DNA of 30,854 nt from the NCBI GenBank assembly GCA_025936205.1, contig JAICTU010000031.1:1-30854 (forward strand), in the 5' to 3' direction. Origin of the DNA: Polyangiaceae bacterium (GTDB taxonomy: Bacteria; Myxococcota; Polyangia; Polyangiales; Polyangiaceae). Below, in pieces: positions 1 to 8,136 of the stretch. A program made the position numbers and the translations under genes. Position 1 is the stretch's first letter. Each line of letters opens with the position of its first letter. The notes under the pieces were generated by a model. That model made no database searches. It saw only the letters and a list, made by a program, of their open reading frames with translations, and was not told the DNA's origin.

Positions 1-1236
1 ATCTCCGTTCCGCCCCCGACGCAGACCGACCATGAAGTGCAGGTTTCCCTGCATGAGCTGCGCGCGTTGCTGGCAGGGCTCGGCATCCCCACGCTCGATC
101 GCCTGGTGCAGCGCCGCCCGGATTCGGGCGGCACCACGGTCCTCGGTACCGGCAAATTGACGGAGCTGAAGGAGCTGATTGCCACACACACGCCGCCCGA
201 TGCCGAGGCGCCGTTCGTCGTCTTCGACGGCGAGCTGAGCCCCGGGCAGCAGCGCAACCTGGGCGAAGCCCTGGAGATCGAGGTGTTCGACCGCACCGAG
301 GTGACCCTGCGCATCTTTGCGCGACGCGCGCAGACCAAGACCGCCCGCCTGGAGGTGGAGCTCGCTCGGCTCAATTACGAGGCCCCGCGCTTGCGCGACG
401 ACTCCACGCTCGACACGCAGGAAGGTGGCGGCGGGCGCGGCGGGCGCGGCAACACCAACTTGCAGCTCCGCAAGCAGCTGATCCGGCGCCAGGTGGCGCA
501 GGTCCGGCAAGAGCTGGAGAAGGAGGTGGGGCAACGCCACACGCGGCGCAATCGCCGGGAAGACACCCCGGTGGTGGCGCTGGTCGGTTATACCAATGCC
601 GGCAAGTCGTCGTTGATGCGCGCGCTCACAGGCGCCGACGCCTATGTAGAGGACCAGCTGTTCGCCACGCTCGGCACGCTCGTCCGTGCCATTCCCGACA
701 GCATGCCGCGCATCCTGGTCGCCGACACGGTCGGCTTCATCCGCAATCTGCCGAATCATTTGCTGGCATCCTTCCGCACCACGCTGGACGAAGCGCTGGA
801 CGCCGATCTGCTGCTGCACGTGGTGGACGCGTCGGACAACGAGTGGCGCACACAGATGGAGGTAACGCGCACCGTGCTCGGCGAGGTGGACGCCGCGAAC
901 ATCCCGACGCTGGTGGCGTTCAACAAGGTCGATCGCATTGACGATACGACGCGTGACGCTCTGCTGCAGGAGTTCCCGCAAGCCATCGCGGTGAGCGCGC
1001 ACGCGCCGGCAGACGCGGAGCGTCTACGCGCCCGGCTGGTCGCGTTCTTCGAGGCGGACTACGCGGAAGAGATCCTGGAGATCCCATTCTCGCGCGGCCA
1101 GATGATCGGCGAGATCCATGCGCAGGCTCGCGTGCTGTCACAATCCTACACGGCTGATGGATCGGTCCTGAACGTGCGGGCGCGCGCGAGCCTGCTCCAA
1201 GATTGGCGGCAACGGCTGGCTCGAGAGGGGGCGTGA
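1..1236 (+). CDS. hflX: HflX-family ribosome-associated GTPase (5' partial)
   Basis: HflX GTPases bind the 50S subunit and split stalled or stressed ribosomes. The frame is open from base 1; the first start-like codon (GTG at 37) lies inside the family's N-terminal domain, so the true start is upstream of the window. Counting from that GTG, the N-terminal HflX domain has the LGTGK segment near residue 36 and a coiled segment at about 145-165. The G domain follows: G1 GYTNAGKS (184-191), G3 DTVGF (230-234), G4 NKVD (296-299), a G5-like SAH (320-322), and an HflX-type C-terminal segment ending QDWRQRL. The family's glycine-rich GGxGxRGPGET motif before the G domain is changed to GGGGRGGRGNT (about 130-140), so this may be a divergent paralogue. 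It is followed by 178 bp before the next gene. Confidence 0.92.
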   Translation: MSVPPPTQTDHEVQVSLHELRALLAGLGIPTLDRLVQRRPDSGGTTVLGTGKLTELKELIATHTPPDAEAPFVVFDGELSPGQQRNLGEALEIEVFDRTEVTLRIFARRAQTKTARLEVELARLNYEAPRLRDDSTLDTQEGGGGRGGRGNTNLQLRKQLIRRQVAQVRQELEKEVGQRHTRRNRREDTPVVALVGYTNAGKSSLMRALTGADAYVEDQLFATLGTLVRAIPDSMPRILVADTVGFIRNLPNHLLASFRTTLDEALDADLLLHVVDASDNEWRTQMEVTRTVLGEVDAANIPTLVAFNKVDRIDDTTRDALLQEFPQAIAVSAHAPADAERLRARLVAFFEADYAEEILEIPFSRGQMIGEIHAQARVLSQSYTADGSVLNVRARASLLQDWRQRLAREGA

Positions 1237-1402
1237 CGCTGCCGCTGCGCGTAGCTCACATTCCCGCACCCCGCTTTTTCTGGGCTTTGTCGCTGATTTG
1301 GGCCTGCGCCCCGGGGCGGGACAGCTTAAGATCGGCGTCCGCGTGGTCGCTCCCGAAGGCGTCGGTAACGACGCACAAATGTCAGCGTTTTCCATTGTCT
1401 GC

Positions 1403-1408
1403 TATACC
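1403..1408 (+). promoter_or_regulatory. Candidate -10 element, leaderless-type
   Basis: TATACC ends 6 nt before the ATG at 1415, where a -10 box would place the transcription start on the A of the start codon. A TGTCAG lies 17 bp further upstream (1380-1385) but is a poor -35 match. No Shine-Dalgarno precedes the ATG. The same geometry recurs at several other genes in this window. Confidence 0.4.
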
Positions 1409-1414
1409 GTTGGA

Positions 1415-3013
1415 ATGACTTCGGTGCGGCGCCTCGCGGGCCTGGCGGCAGTGGGCGCCGCGGGGCTGGCGCTGATGCGTTCGTCCGCGTCACCGGAGCC
1501 GCCGAAACAGCCAGCGGCGCTGGCCGCCGTTGCCCCACGTAACCATGAGGGAACGGCGGAAGCCGCGCCCAGCCTGGAGCTCGGAGCGCGGGGTGCCCCC
1601 GCAGAGGGAGCCGATCTCGCAGAAGCGCGCGAACCGGTGTACACGTCGGCGATCTTGCGTTCGCGCGCGCACGCGCAGGAGCGCATTCTCGGCCGCGATC
1701 AGGGCACGGAAGATGCCTGGGGCCACACCGTGCCCGCACGCCGCGTCACGCTCGACGAAGGGCAAGTGCCCCCGCCGGTCAACGGCAATGCCCTCGGCTC
1801 CTTCGTGCCGGTGGAGAACGAAGCGGCGCTCGCCCACTTTCAGGCCGCGCTCGAAGCCTTGAGCACGCATCCGGAGCAGAAGAACAAAGTCCGGATCACG
1901 GCCTACGGAGCGTCGCACACGCAGGCGGACATCTACACCAGCTACCTGCGCTATTATCTGCAAGAGCGCTTCGGCAACGGTGGCCCCGGCTTCATGCCGC
2001 TGGGGATGGAGCGCGCCTGGTCGCAGCGCGACTTCCCGGTGCGGAGTCACGGCTTCCACGTGGAATACGTCACGAGCAAGGGGCCGCCACCGCACGGGCG
2101 CTTCGGGCTGTCGGGCTCTGCGGCGGTGGCCAAGCCGAATGCCTGGGTGCGAGTGGAGCCGCGCGACAGCAGGGATCCCGATCTTGCTGCGAGCCAGTAC
2201 CGGCTCTACTATGCCGCCGAGCCCGAAGGCGGCGAGATCAGCGTGAGCCTCGACGGCGAGCCTGCGCAGACCCTGCCCACGCGCTCCGACAAGGTGGAAG
2301 CGCGCTCCAGCTCCTTCGAGCGTCCCTTGGGCTGGCACAGCGTGGAGGTGCGTTCGCTCGGCACTGCGCCCTCGCGCCTGTTCGGGTTGAGCATCGAGCG
2401 GATGCAGCCCGGGCTCGTGATTGACACGCTGGGCATTCGCGGCACGCGCGCGGCGACGCTGCTGCTCTGGGATCCGGCGCTATGGGAAGAGCCGCTACGT
2501 CAGCGCGACCCCGACCTGGTGATCCTCGCGTATGGCACCAACGAGACCACCGACGGCAACCAGCCGATCGAAGAGTACGCGAGCTCACTCGAGCATGTAC
2601 TCACCCGCGTGCGCAAGGTGTTGCCCCAGGCCAGCTGCTTGCTGGTGGGTCCGGGCGACTTTCCCAAGGCGCAGGGCGACGGCTGGGTCACGCGCCCCCG
2701 CTTGCTGGAGATCATCGCCGAGCAGCGCCGGCAGGCGCCGCGCTTCGGCTGCGGCTTCTGGGATGCCTACCGCTTCATGGGCGGAGCCGGATCGATGGCG
2801 GAGTGGGCGCGCTCGAGCCCGCGCCTCGGTGCGGGCGACCACATCCACCTCACCCCGCGCGGCTACGTGCGCATGGGCATGGCGCTCGGCGATGCCCTGC
2901 TGCGCGCCTATGACGCGCGGCGCGTGCCGCGCGACGCGCGCGTCACGGTTCAGCGCGATCTGGAGGGGTCGGGCGTCAGCGCGGCGGCCGGCGCCGGGTC
3001 CGACTCGTTGTAG
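1415..3013 (+). CDS. Secreted SGNH/GDSL hydrolase (paralogue A)
   Basis: SGNH hydrolases act as esterases or acyltransferases, often on acylated polysaccharides. ATG 1415 was chosen because it gives a basic-hydrophobic export segment (TSVRRLAGLAAVGAAGLAL) and has a TATACC 6 nt upstream; the frame is open further, to ATG 1379 and TTG 1298. The protein has 532 residues. About 140 residues of Ala/Pro-rich linker come first. Block I is YGASH, with nucleophile Ser167; block III is YGTNE (373-377); the Asp-His pair lies in DHIH (475-478). Roughly 180 residues of beta-rich sequence sit between blocks I and III, ending in IDTLGIRG. The protein on the opposite strand has the same layout, with FGDAGHGF matching FGNGGPGF here, so the two are paralogues. 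The 3' end overlaps that gene by 64 bp. The substrate is unknown; an acetylated surface polymer is inferred from the MBOAT neighbour. Confidence 0.85.
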   Translation: MTSVRRLAGLAAVGAAGLALMRSSASPEPPKQPAALAAVAPRNHEGTAEAAPSLELGARGAPAEGADLAEAREPVYTSAILRSRAHAQERILGRDQGTEDAWGHTVPARRVTLDEGQVPPPVNGNALGSFVPVENEAALAHFQAALEALSTHPEQKNKVRITAYGASHTQADIYTSYLRYYLQERFGNGGPGFMPLGMERAWSQRDFPVRSHGFHVEYVTSKGPPPHGRFGLSGSAAVAKPNAWVRVEPRDSRDPDLAASQYRLYYAAEPEGGEISVSLDGEPAQTLPTRSDKVEARSSSFERPLGWHSVEVRSLGTAPSRLFGLSIERMQPGLVIDTLGIRGTRAATLLLWDPALWEEPLRQRDPDLVILAYGTNETTDGNQPIEEYASSLEHVLTRVRKVLPQASCLLVGPGDFPKAQGDGWVTRPRLLEIIAEQRRQAPRFGCGFWDAYRFMGGAGSMAEWARSSPRLGAGDHIHLTPRGYVRMGMALGDALLRAYDARRVPRDARVTVQRDLEGSGVSAAAGAGSDSL

Positions 3014-4605
3014 CTGTCCTGGGGCGGCAACGGTTGCCCCGCCATCTGCTGGCGGTACTCGGCGTAGCGCTTCATCAGCGCCCGGTACACCAGCGTGGCG
3101 ATCACGCCCTGCCCAGCCGCCGTTGGATGCGAGAAGTCCGGCGCCGCCAGCTGCGGGCGGGCCTGGTACCAGCGCCCGATCGAGTTCTCCCCTCCCATGG
3201 CGTGGAAGGTGTCGAAGAAGGCGCAGCCCTGCGCCTCGGCCACGCGGCGCTGGGAGGCCACCAGCCGCGGCACGATGCTGCGCGTGCGCACGGTGTTCTC
3301 CTCGCGCGTGCCGTGGTCGATCAGCGACATGACCATGCACGAGGCCTCGGGCCGCCCGCCCCGGAACTTGCGAATCACACGCGTGTATTCGTTCTCGTAG
3401 GGCGTCATCGTCGTCTTCAGATCGCCGAACTCGCGCTGCACGTCGTTGCCGCCGAAGATGAACACCATCAGGTCGACATTGCGCCGGCGCAGCTGCCAGC
3501 CGAGGTGCTCGGCATCCTGGTAGTCGAGCCGTTGCGTGAAGCTGCCGATCAGCGACAGCTCGTCCCAGACCACGCCGGGCACATCCCGCTCCAGCACCAC
3601 GCCATAGCCACGCGCCAGGCCGTTGCCGGCGGCGCGCACCTCGAACAGGTGCGGGCCGTCGGGCACGTTGAACACTTCGACGGCGTCGGTCAGCTTGCTC
3701 GACCGGGTATCGATGGTGCGCGTGGTGCCCTCGTCGATGCGCACCTGGAAGCGCCCGCCGTCCGGCGCCTTGGCGTACCAGAGCTCGAAGCGCGAGGCCT
3801 TGTCCCCGGGACTCTTGCCATTGGTGCGCCAGGCGCTCTCGGCTCCGCCGGTCGAGCTGGAATGTACGCCGCCGTAGCCGTAGCGCGCATCCGGGCGGCA
3901 TTTGAAAATGATCTCGCACGAGCGCCAGCCGCCCCGGTCGTCGAAGCGCACGCCATGATGGATGTAGCCCACGCTGTAACGGCTCAGGTCGTGGAAGCCG
4001 TGGCCGGCGTCGCCGAAGCGCGCCTGCAGCTTCTGGCGCAGCGCATGCGTCAAGCCGTCGCCGCCGAGCACCGAATCTCCCCACTGTCCAGCGCGGGTGA
4101 TCGCGCCCGGCAGCTTCAGCTCCGTGAGCGTCAGCTGACCAAAGTAGTGGTCGAGCGCCTTCGGGTTTTCGATCTCGCTGGCGAGCTTGTCCAGGTCTCC
4201 GGCATGCGGCTCGAATCTGGGGAACACGCGAGGGGGGCGCTCGCTCGACGGCCCAGGCTCGTCGCTTGCGCCCTCCTGAGCTGAACGCGCCGGTGCTGCC
4301 CGCGCGCCCTCGCGCTCCTCGGGCTGGCCCTGTTGTTCCTGCTCGGCCGAAAGCGCCAGCGCTTCGAAGTCTTCCACCTGCGCGCGCTGCTGCCCCTCCT
4401 CGCGCTCCGCCTGGGCGCGAGCCACCACATTCCAGAAGGGCACGTAGCCGCCCCCAGGACGCCAGGGCTGCAGGAAGGCCAGGTCCGGCACCAGATAGGG
4501 GATCGCCAGCAAGCCGGCGAGCGTGCCGATCAGCCCGAGCAAGCGACGCCGAGCTCGCTGCGTCAGGACGAGCAGCGGCGGTTCTGCCGGTTCGGGAGGA
4601 GACAT
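2950..4605 (-). CDS. Membrane-anchored SGNH/GDSL hydrolase (paralogue B)
   Basis: The protein has 551 residues. ATG 4605 lies 18 bp after the MBOAT stop on the same strand, so the two form an operon. An N-terminal transmembrane anchor spans about residues 21-45 (LLGLIGTLAGLLAIPYLV). A Glu/Gln/Ala-rich, probably periplasmic, linker runs from 65 to 125. The SGNH domain has block I GDS with Ser178, block III GGND (385-388) and the catalytic pair in DFSHP (Asp490, His493). A beta-rich insert lies between blocks I and III, as in paralogue A. The pairing of an MBOAT protein with an anchored SGNH protein matches alginate (AlgI with AlgJ/AlgX), Dlt and PatA/PatB systems: MBOAT moves acyl groups across the membrane and the SGNH partner transfers or removes them. 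Whether B transfers or hydrolyses cannot be read from sequence. Confidence 0.85.
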   Translation of the reverse strand: MSPPEPAEPPLLVLTQRARRRLLGLIGTLAGLLAIPYLVPDLAFLQPWRPGGGYVPFWNVVARAQAEREEGQQRAQVEDFEALALSAEQEQQGQPEEREGARAAPARSAQEGASDEPGPSSERPPRVFPRFEPHAGDLDKLASEIENPKALDHYFGQLTLTELKLPGAITRAGQWGDSVLGGDGLTHALRQKLQARFGDAGHGFHDLSRYSVGYIHHGVRFDDRGGWRSCEIIFKCRPDARYGYGGVHSSSTGGAESAWRTNGKSPGDKASRFELWYAKAPDGGRFQVRIDEGTTRTIDTRSSKLTDAVEVFNVPDGPHLFEVRAAGNGLARGYGVVLERDVPGVVWDELSLIGSFTQRLDYQDAEHLGWQLRRRNVDLMVFIFGGNDVQREFGDLKTTMTPYENEYTRVIRKFRGGRPEASCMVMSLIDHGTREENTVRTRSIVPRLVASQRRVAEAQGCAFFDTFHAMGGENSIGRWYQARPQLAAPDFSHPTAAGQGVIATLVYRALMKRYAEYRQQMAGQPLPPQDSYNESDPAPAAALTPDPSRSR

Positions 4606-4623
4606 GATGGCTCGGAGGGCGGG

Positions 4624-6315
4624 CTAGAAGGAGAAGTAGATGTTGGCGCGCGGCCCCTCGAGCATGCGCGAAATCAAGAACATTCCCCCCGCCAGAGCCA
4701 CCGCGATGGCCGGGGCTGGCATCCAGCGCGTCAGCCCCTGCCCGAGCCGCTCGCTCCAGCGCACCGGCAGGAAGTGGTAGCCGAGCCCCAGCACAATCAC
4801 CGCCAGGAGCCCGTAATGGGCGGCCCAGAGCAGCGGATCGGCGAGGTCTCCCAGAGCATCCGCACGGTCAAAGAGCCAGTCATACAGGCCCTGCATGCGG
4901 AACAGTCCCTCGCGCACCCCGAGCGAGTCCCAGTGCAGAAGCTGCCCGATCATCTGGCCCGCCTCCTCCACCGAGTCGGCACGGAAGAAGATGCGGGACA
5001 GGACCGTGAACTGGAAGGTGAGCGTCACGTGAGCAAAGGCCCACAGGCGGCTCTGGGTGGCCGGCGGCAACAGACCGTTCACGACGGCCACCACGAACGT
5101 CAGCATGCCGAGCAGCAGCGAGGTGTCGAAGGCGAGCCCGAGCGCGAGCCCGAGCCCGAGCGCCCCGCCCGACAGCAGCAGCGACGCGCCCAGCATCATC
5201 AGTGCGTAGATCTTTTCCCCGCGCGGCGCCTGGAAGCGGTTGAACCGGCTGTAGAGCAGCGCGAGCGCATGCAAGTTGCCATAGATCACGAAATTCCAGC
5301 TCGCGCCATGCCAGATGCCGACCAAAAACATGGTCAGCCACAGGTTGAAATAGGTCCGTGCTTGCGAGCCGCGGCTGCCGCCCAGCGGGAAAAACACGTA
5401 GTCGCGCAGCCAGTTCGAGAGCGTCATGTGCCAGCGGCGCCAGAACTCGCCCACGTCGTGCGACTGATACGGGCGCTCGAAGTTTTCCGGGAGCTTGAAG
5501 CCGAGCAGGCGCGCCACGCCGATCGCCATGTCGGAGTAGCCGGAAAAATCTGCGTAGATCTGCAACGTAAACGCGTACAGCGCGATCAAGTTCTCCAGCG
5601 ATGAGTAGCGAGTCGGGCTGGCAAAGACCAGGTCGGTGAAGTTCGCCGCGATCAGATCGCCGAGCAGCACCTTCTTCACCAGGCCCTTGCCGATGCGGAA
5701 GATCGCGATGTTCACGTCCTCCACGTCCACGCGCGCCGCAGCGCGCAACTGCGGCAAGAACTCCGACGGGCGCACGATCGGGCCCGCCACCAGCTGCGGG
5801 AAGAACGCCACGTAGGCCGCGAAGCGCAGCAGGCTGCGCTCGGCTTCGATGCGGCCGCGCCAGACGTCGATCGTATAGCTGAGGCTCTGGAAGGTGTAGA
5901 AGCTGATGCCGATCGGCAGCGCCAGGTGCAGGCTGGGCACGCGGATCGGCAGACCCCAGAGGCGCGCAGCCTCGCCGGCCACCTCCAGCAGGAAGCCGGT
6001 GTATTTGAAGTAACCGAGCATCCCCAGGTTGCCGATCAGGCTGATGCTCAGGGACAGATTGCGCTGTGCTCGCGTGCGCGAGGCGGCGATCAGCCGCCCC
6101 ACGCAGTAGTCCATCAGCGTCGAGGCAACGATCAGCCCGACGTAATACCAAGGCGTGGGCCAGGGCCCGGACGGGGGCTTGGCGCTGGCGCAGTAGAAGA
6201 AGTAGCTGGAACCGAGCAGCCACAGCCAGCGCGCCACCGGGCGCTTGGCGAGCAGCCAATACGCCAGCAACACGGGCACGAAAAACAGAACGAAATCGAA
6301 GCTGGCAAACAGCAT
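4624..6315 (-). CDS. MBOAT-family membrane O-acyltransferase (AlgI/DltB-like)
   Basis: This is a multi-pass inner-membrane acyltransferase that passes acyl groups to extracytoplasmic acceptors. ATG 6315 gives MLFASFDFVLFFVPVLLAYW, the typical MBOAT N-terminus with FxSxxFxxFFxPVLLxYW character; a longer open frame to 6438 adds an Arg/Pro-rich stretch that does not look like the family. The protein has 563 residues. Family landmarks are YFKYTGF (about 102-108), LPIGISFYTFQSLSYTIDVWRG (133-154), FSGYSDMAIG (257-266), FWRRWHMTLSNWLRDYVFFPLGG (291-313) and WHGASWNF with the key His336. A second conserved His is at 349. The SGNH gene starts 18 bp downstream. No recognisable Shine-Dalgarno precedes ATG 6315. 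Confidence 0.92.
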   Translation of the reverse strand: MLFASFDFVLFFVPVLLAYWLLAKRPVARWLWLLGSSYFFYCASAKPPSGPWPTPWYYVGLIVASTLMDYCVGRLIAASRTRAQRNLSLSISLIGNLGMLGYFKYTGFLLEVAGEAARLWGLPIRVPSLHLALPIGISFYTFQSLSYTIDVWRGRIEAERSLLRFAAYVAFFPQLVAGPIVRPSEFLPQLRAAARVDVEDVNIAIFRIGKGLVKKVLLGDLIAANFTDLVFASPTRYSSLENLIALYAFTLQIYADFSGYSDMAIGVARLLGFKLPENFERPYQSHDVGEFWRRWHMTLSNWLRDYVFFPLGGSRGSQARTYFNLWLTMFLVGIWHGASWNFVIYGNLHALALLYSRFNRFQAPRGEKIYALMMLGASLLLSGGALGLGLALGLAFDTSLLLGMLTFVVAVVNGLLPPATQSRLWAFAHVTLTFQFTVLSRIFFRADSVEEAGQMIGQLLHWDSLGVREGLFRMQGLYDWLFDRADALGDLADPLLWAAHYGLLAVIVLGLGYHFLPVRWSERLGQGLTRWMPAPAIAVALAGGMFLISRMLEGPRANIYFSF

Positions 6316-6401
6316 GAGGCAAGCCGCGAGACCGCCGCACACAAGCGGACCCGAAACCGCCTCATCGTGCCTCGAGTCGTGCGCCAACGTCGACGGGAAT
6401 G

Positions 6402-6430
6402 GGCCGGCGAGCGGGGCGATCCCGCCGGCC
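6402..6430. repeat. Inverted repeat upstream of the MBOAT gene
   Basis: GGCCGGCG (6402-6409) and CGCCGGCC (6423-6430) form a perfect 8-bp stem around a 13-nt loop. It lies in the 222-bp gap between the MBOAT start and the stop of the small membrane protein gene, both on the minus strand. It could be a terminator for the upstream gene or a regulatory site. No T-tract follows. I see nothing else in this gap. Confidence 0.35.
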
Positions 6431-6537
6431 GATCTCACCGACCGGCGGTCCCAATGCTGCAGAGCGGCACATTCCTTCCGCTTTTGCCGGCGGCGCCCCC
6501 GTCTGACGAGATGGGACGTCCGGCCTTGGTGCGGCCT

Positions 6538-6930
6538 TCAACGCGGTACGGCACTCGGATTGGGCAGCGGAAACCGGCGGTGGCCGATGGCGACGAGCGC
6601 CCCCATCACGACGACGAACATGAGCGCTCCCGAGATGCAGTTCATGGCTTCCCGCGTGCCGATGAACAGGATCATCAGGCGATGAGCCGTGAGCTCCCCC
6701 CCCTCGCCGGGGCCCGCCGTGATCGCCTGAAACACCATCTGCTCACCGACGCAGAAGCCAAACAATCCAGTCGCGCACAGGGTGAACGTGAGCCAGCGCA
6801 GGAAGACGCCCAGCTGGTGCTCACCGCGCCAGGCGAAGCGCCCCGCCGCCCCCACGCCGGGCAATCCCAGCGCAAAGATGACCCACATCGCCCATCCGCC
6901 CTCCTGGAACCTGTACCATAGATGACTCAT
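6538..6930 (-). CDS. Small three-helix membrane protein, possibly MotA/TolQ/ExbB-like
   Basis: The protein has 130 residues. ATG 6930 was chosen inside a much longer open frame because it is preceded by a GCGAGAG purine stretch at suitable spacing and because the sequence from there is a clear membrane protein. Hydrophobic segments lie at about 13-32 (GWAMWVIFALGLPGVGAAG), 44-70 (FLRWLTFTLCATGLFGFCVG) and 95-116 (MNCISGALMFVVVMGALVAIG). The opening EGGWAMWVIFALG resembles the start of MotA/TolQ/ExbB proton-channel subunits, which begin with a similar Gly-X-X-Met-Trp membrane helix, but the protein is shorter than that family and no ExbD-like partner is adjacent. Treat the family link as tentative. 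It is divergently placed 159 bp from the ECF sigma gene. Confidence 0.75.
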   Translation of the reverse strand: MSHLWYRFQEGGWAMWVIFALGLPGVGAAGRFAWRGEHQLGVFLRWLTFTLCATGLFGFCVGEQMVFQAITAGPGEGGELTAHRLMILFIGTREAMNCISGALMFVVVMGALVAIGHRRFPLPNPSAVPR

Positions 6931-7089
6931 CGTTTTCTCTCGCCTTTCGTCTTCGCCTGGCTCGGTCGAGCCGCGGGGAGAAAACGCCGCCGAGGCCTGC
7001 TTCGTGACGCCTACCCCGCGCACGCCTGGCCTGTCACACTTTGCTATCCCCGGGCGTTTCACCGGAGGCATGCCTGCGCGAGAGCACCC

Positions 7090-7662
7090 GTGAGCTTGGA
7101 TCCACCGTCCCTGATCGAAGCCCTCCGGCGAGCCGATCCGGCCGCTTTCGAGGCCCTCTACGAGCGCGAGAAGGCGTCGCTGTACGGCTTTCTGCTGCGG
7201 CTCGCGCGCGACCCGCACGTGGCCGCGGACCTGTTCCAGAACGTGTGGCTCAAGCTCGCCAAGCACGCCGCCCGGCTGCGCGACGATAGCAACCTGCGCG
7301 CCTGGCTGTTCGCGGTCGCCCGCCGCGAATACCTGAGTTACCGCCGCGCCCAGGCACTCGATCTGAGCCGCGTGCTGGCCTTCGGTGTGGAGCCGCAGGC
7401 GGAAGACGACAGTGTCGAGCGCGATACGCGGCGCCTGGCGTTCGCGACGGCCCTGGGCAAGCTCGGCGATGCGGATCGCGAGGTGCTGTTGCTCTCGGGT
7501 GTCGAGGGCATGGACGCGGAGGCCGCAGCGGAGGTGCTCGGGATTACCGGCGTCGCCTTCCGCCAGCGGCTGGCGCGGGCCCGGCGCCGGCTCGCCGAGC
7601 GGCTGCTGGAGCCCGCTGCGGCGGAGACGCTCACCGTCCTGGCCGCGAAAGGAGCCCGCTGA
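7090..7662 (+). CDS. ECF-type RNA polymerase sigma factor
   Basis: This is an alternative sigma factor that directs RNA polymerase to a specific promoter set. The 190-residue product has region 2 at about 17-88 (AFEALYEREKASLYGFLLRL, then DLFQNVWLKLAKHA, LRAWLFAVARREYLSYRR). Region 4 lies at about 119-172 (ALGKLGDADREVLLLSGVEG, AAEVLGITGVAFRQRLARAR), a helix-turn-helix. GTG 7090 is the only sensible start near region 2: the next in-frame upstream start is ATG 6922, which would add an unrelated Arg-rich stretch. No well-spaced Shine-Dalgarno precedes 7090; a GGAGG lies at 7064-7068 just before a tiny frame that ends on this start. The stop overlaps the next ATG as TGATG, so the downstream protein is probably made in step with it. 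No zinc-finger anti-sigma gene is adjacent. Confidence 0.9.
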   Translation: MSLDPPSLIEALRRADPAAFEALYEREKASLYGFLLRLARDPHVAADLFQNVWLKLAKHAARLRDDSNLRAWLFAVARREYLSYRRAQALDLSRVLAFGVEPQAEDDSVERDTRRLAFATALGKLGDADREVLLLSGVEGMDAEAAAEVLGITGVAFRQRLARARRRLAERLLEPAAAETLTVLAAKGAR

Positions 7663-7964
7663 TGGCCGGCAGGATCCGTCTCGATCTGGAGCTGACGCCG
7701 GCGGAGCTGGGAGACTTCGTCCGGGTCGAACCGCCCGCGTTCCTGGACGAGCTCGTGAAGCAGCGGGCGGGCGAGGTCCTGGAGCGCAGGCGCACGGAGC
7801 AGGAGGAAGCCAGCGCGCGTGCGCCTGCGGCGGACGCGGTGGCACCGGTCGCGAGCCGGCTGAGCCCCGCCGAGGCGTGCTCCTTCACCTTCGGGCTGCT
7901 CGCGTACAGCATTCAACTGGCGGACGGCGTCGCGCGCCTGATCTGGCACGCGATGACGGGCTGA
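7662..7964 (+). CDS. Small protein coupled to the ECF sigma factor, candidate regulator
   Basis: The protein has 100 residues and I recognise no family. ATG 7662 overlaps the sigma factor stop by one base (TGATG), a strong sign of translational coupling. The N-terminal half is acidic and Leu-rich, then comes a Glu/Arg-rich helical stretch (FLDELVKQRAGEVLERRRTE). An Ala-rich linker follows, and then a semi-hydrophobic C-terminal helix with two aromatic positions (SFTFGLLAYSIQLADGVARL). No CxxC or HxxxCxxC zinc motif is present, so it is not a classical zinc-binding anti-sigma factor. Its position suggests a modulator of the sigma factor. That is inference from context only. Confidence 0.75.
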   Translation: MAGRIRLDLELTPAELGDFVRVEPPAFLDELVKQRAGEVLERRRTEQEEASARAPAADAVAPVASRLSPAEACSFTFGLLAYSIQLADGVARLIWHAMTG

Positions 7965-8125
7965 AAAGGGCGGGAAGGCGCGACGCCGTTCCGCAGCGCG
8001 TCGATTACAACGACAGTCATTTCCATGATTTGATCGTTTCGTGATGACACGCGTGGCGCGTTGCTCCCTGCCTCGTTCCATTTTCGGACGCGCGCGTTGA
8101 GTCTGCCGCCGCGTCGACTCTGCGA

Positions 8126-8131
8126 TATAGT
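8126..8131 (+). promoter_or_regulatory. Candidate -10 element, leaderless-type
   Basis: TATAGT ends 5 nt before ATG 8137. No Shine-Dalgarno lies between it and the ATG, so transcription would begin at or within a base or two of the start codon. No convincing -35 lies 16-18 bp upstream; a TTGAGT at 8097-8102 is too far away. Confidence 0.45.
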
Positions 8132-8136
8132 CGGCC

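Noticed and set aside
1307..1318. CGCCCCGGGGCG palindrome after hflX
   Set aside because: It has no loop and no T-tract, so a terminator call is not supported; in GC-rich DNA such palindromes are common.
6931..7845. Upstream extension of the small membrane protein frame
   Set aside because: It is antisense to the ECF sigma factor and its partner, and it is Arg/Pro-rich. The sequence only becomes protein-like from ATG 6930.
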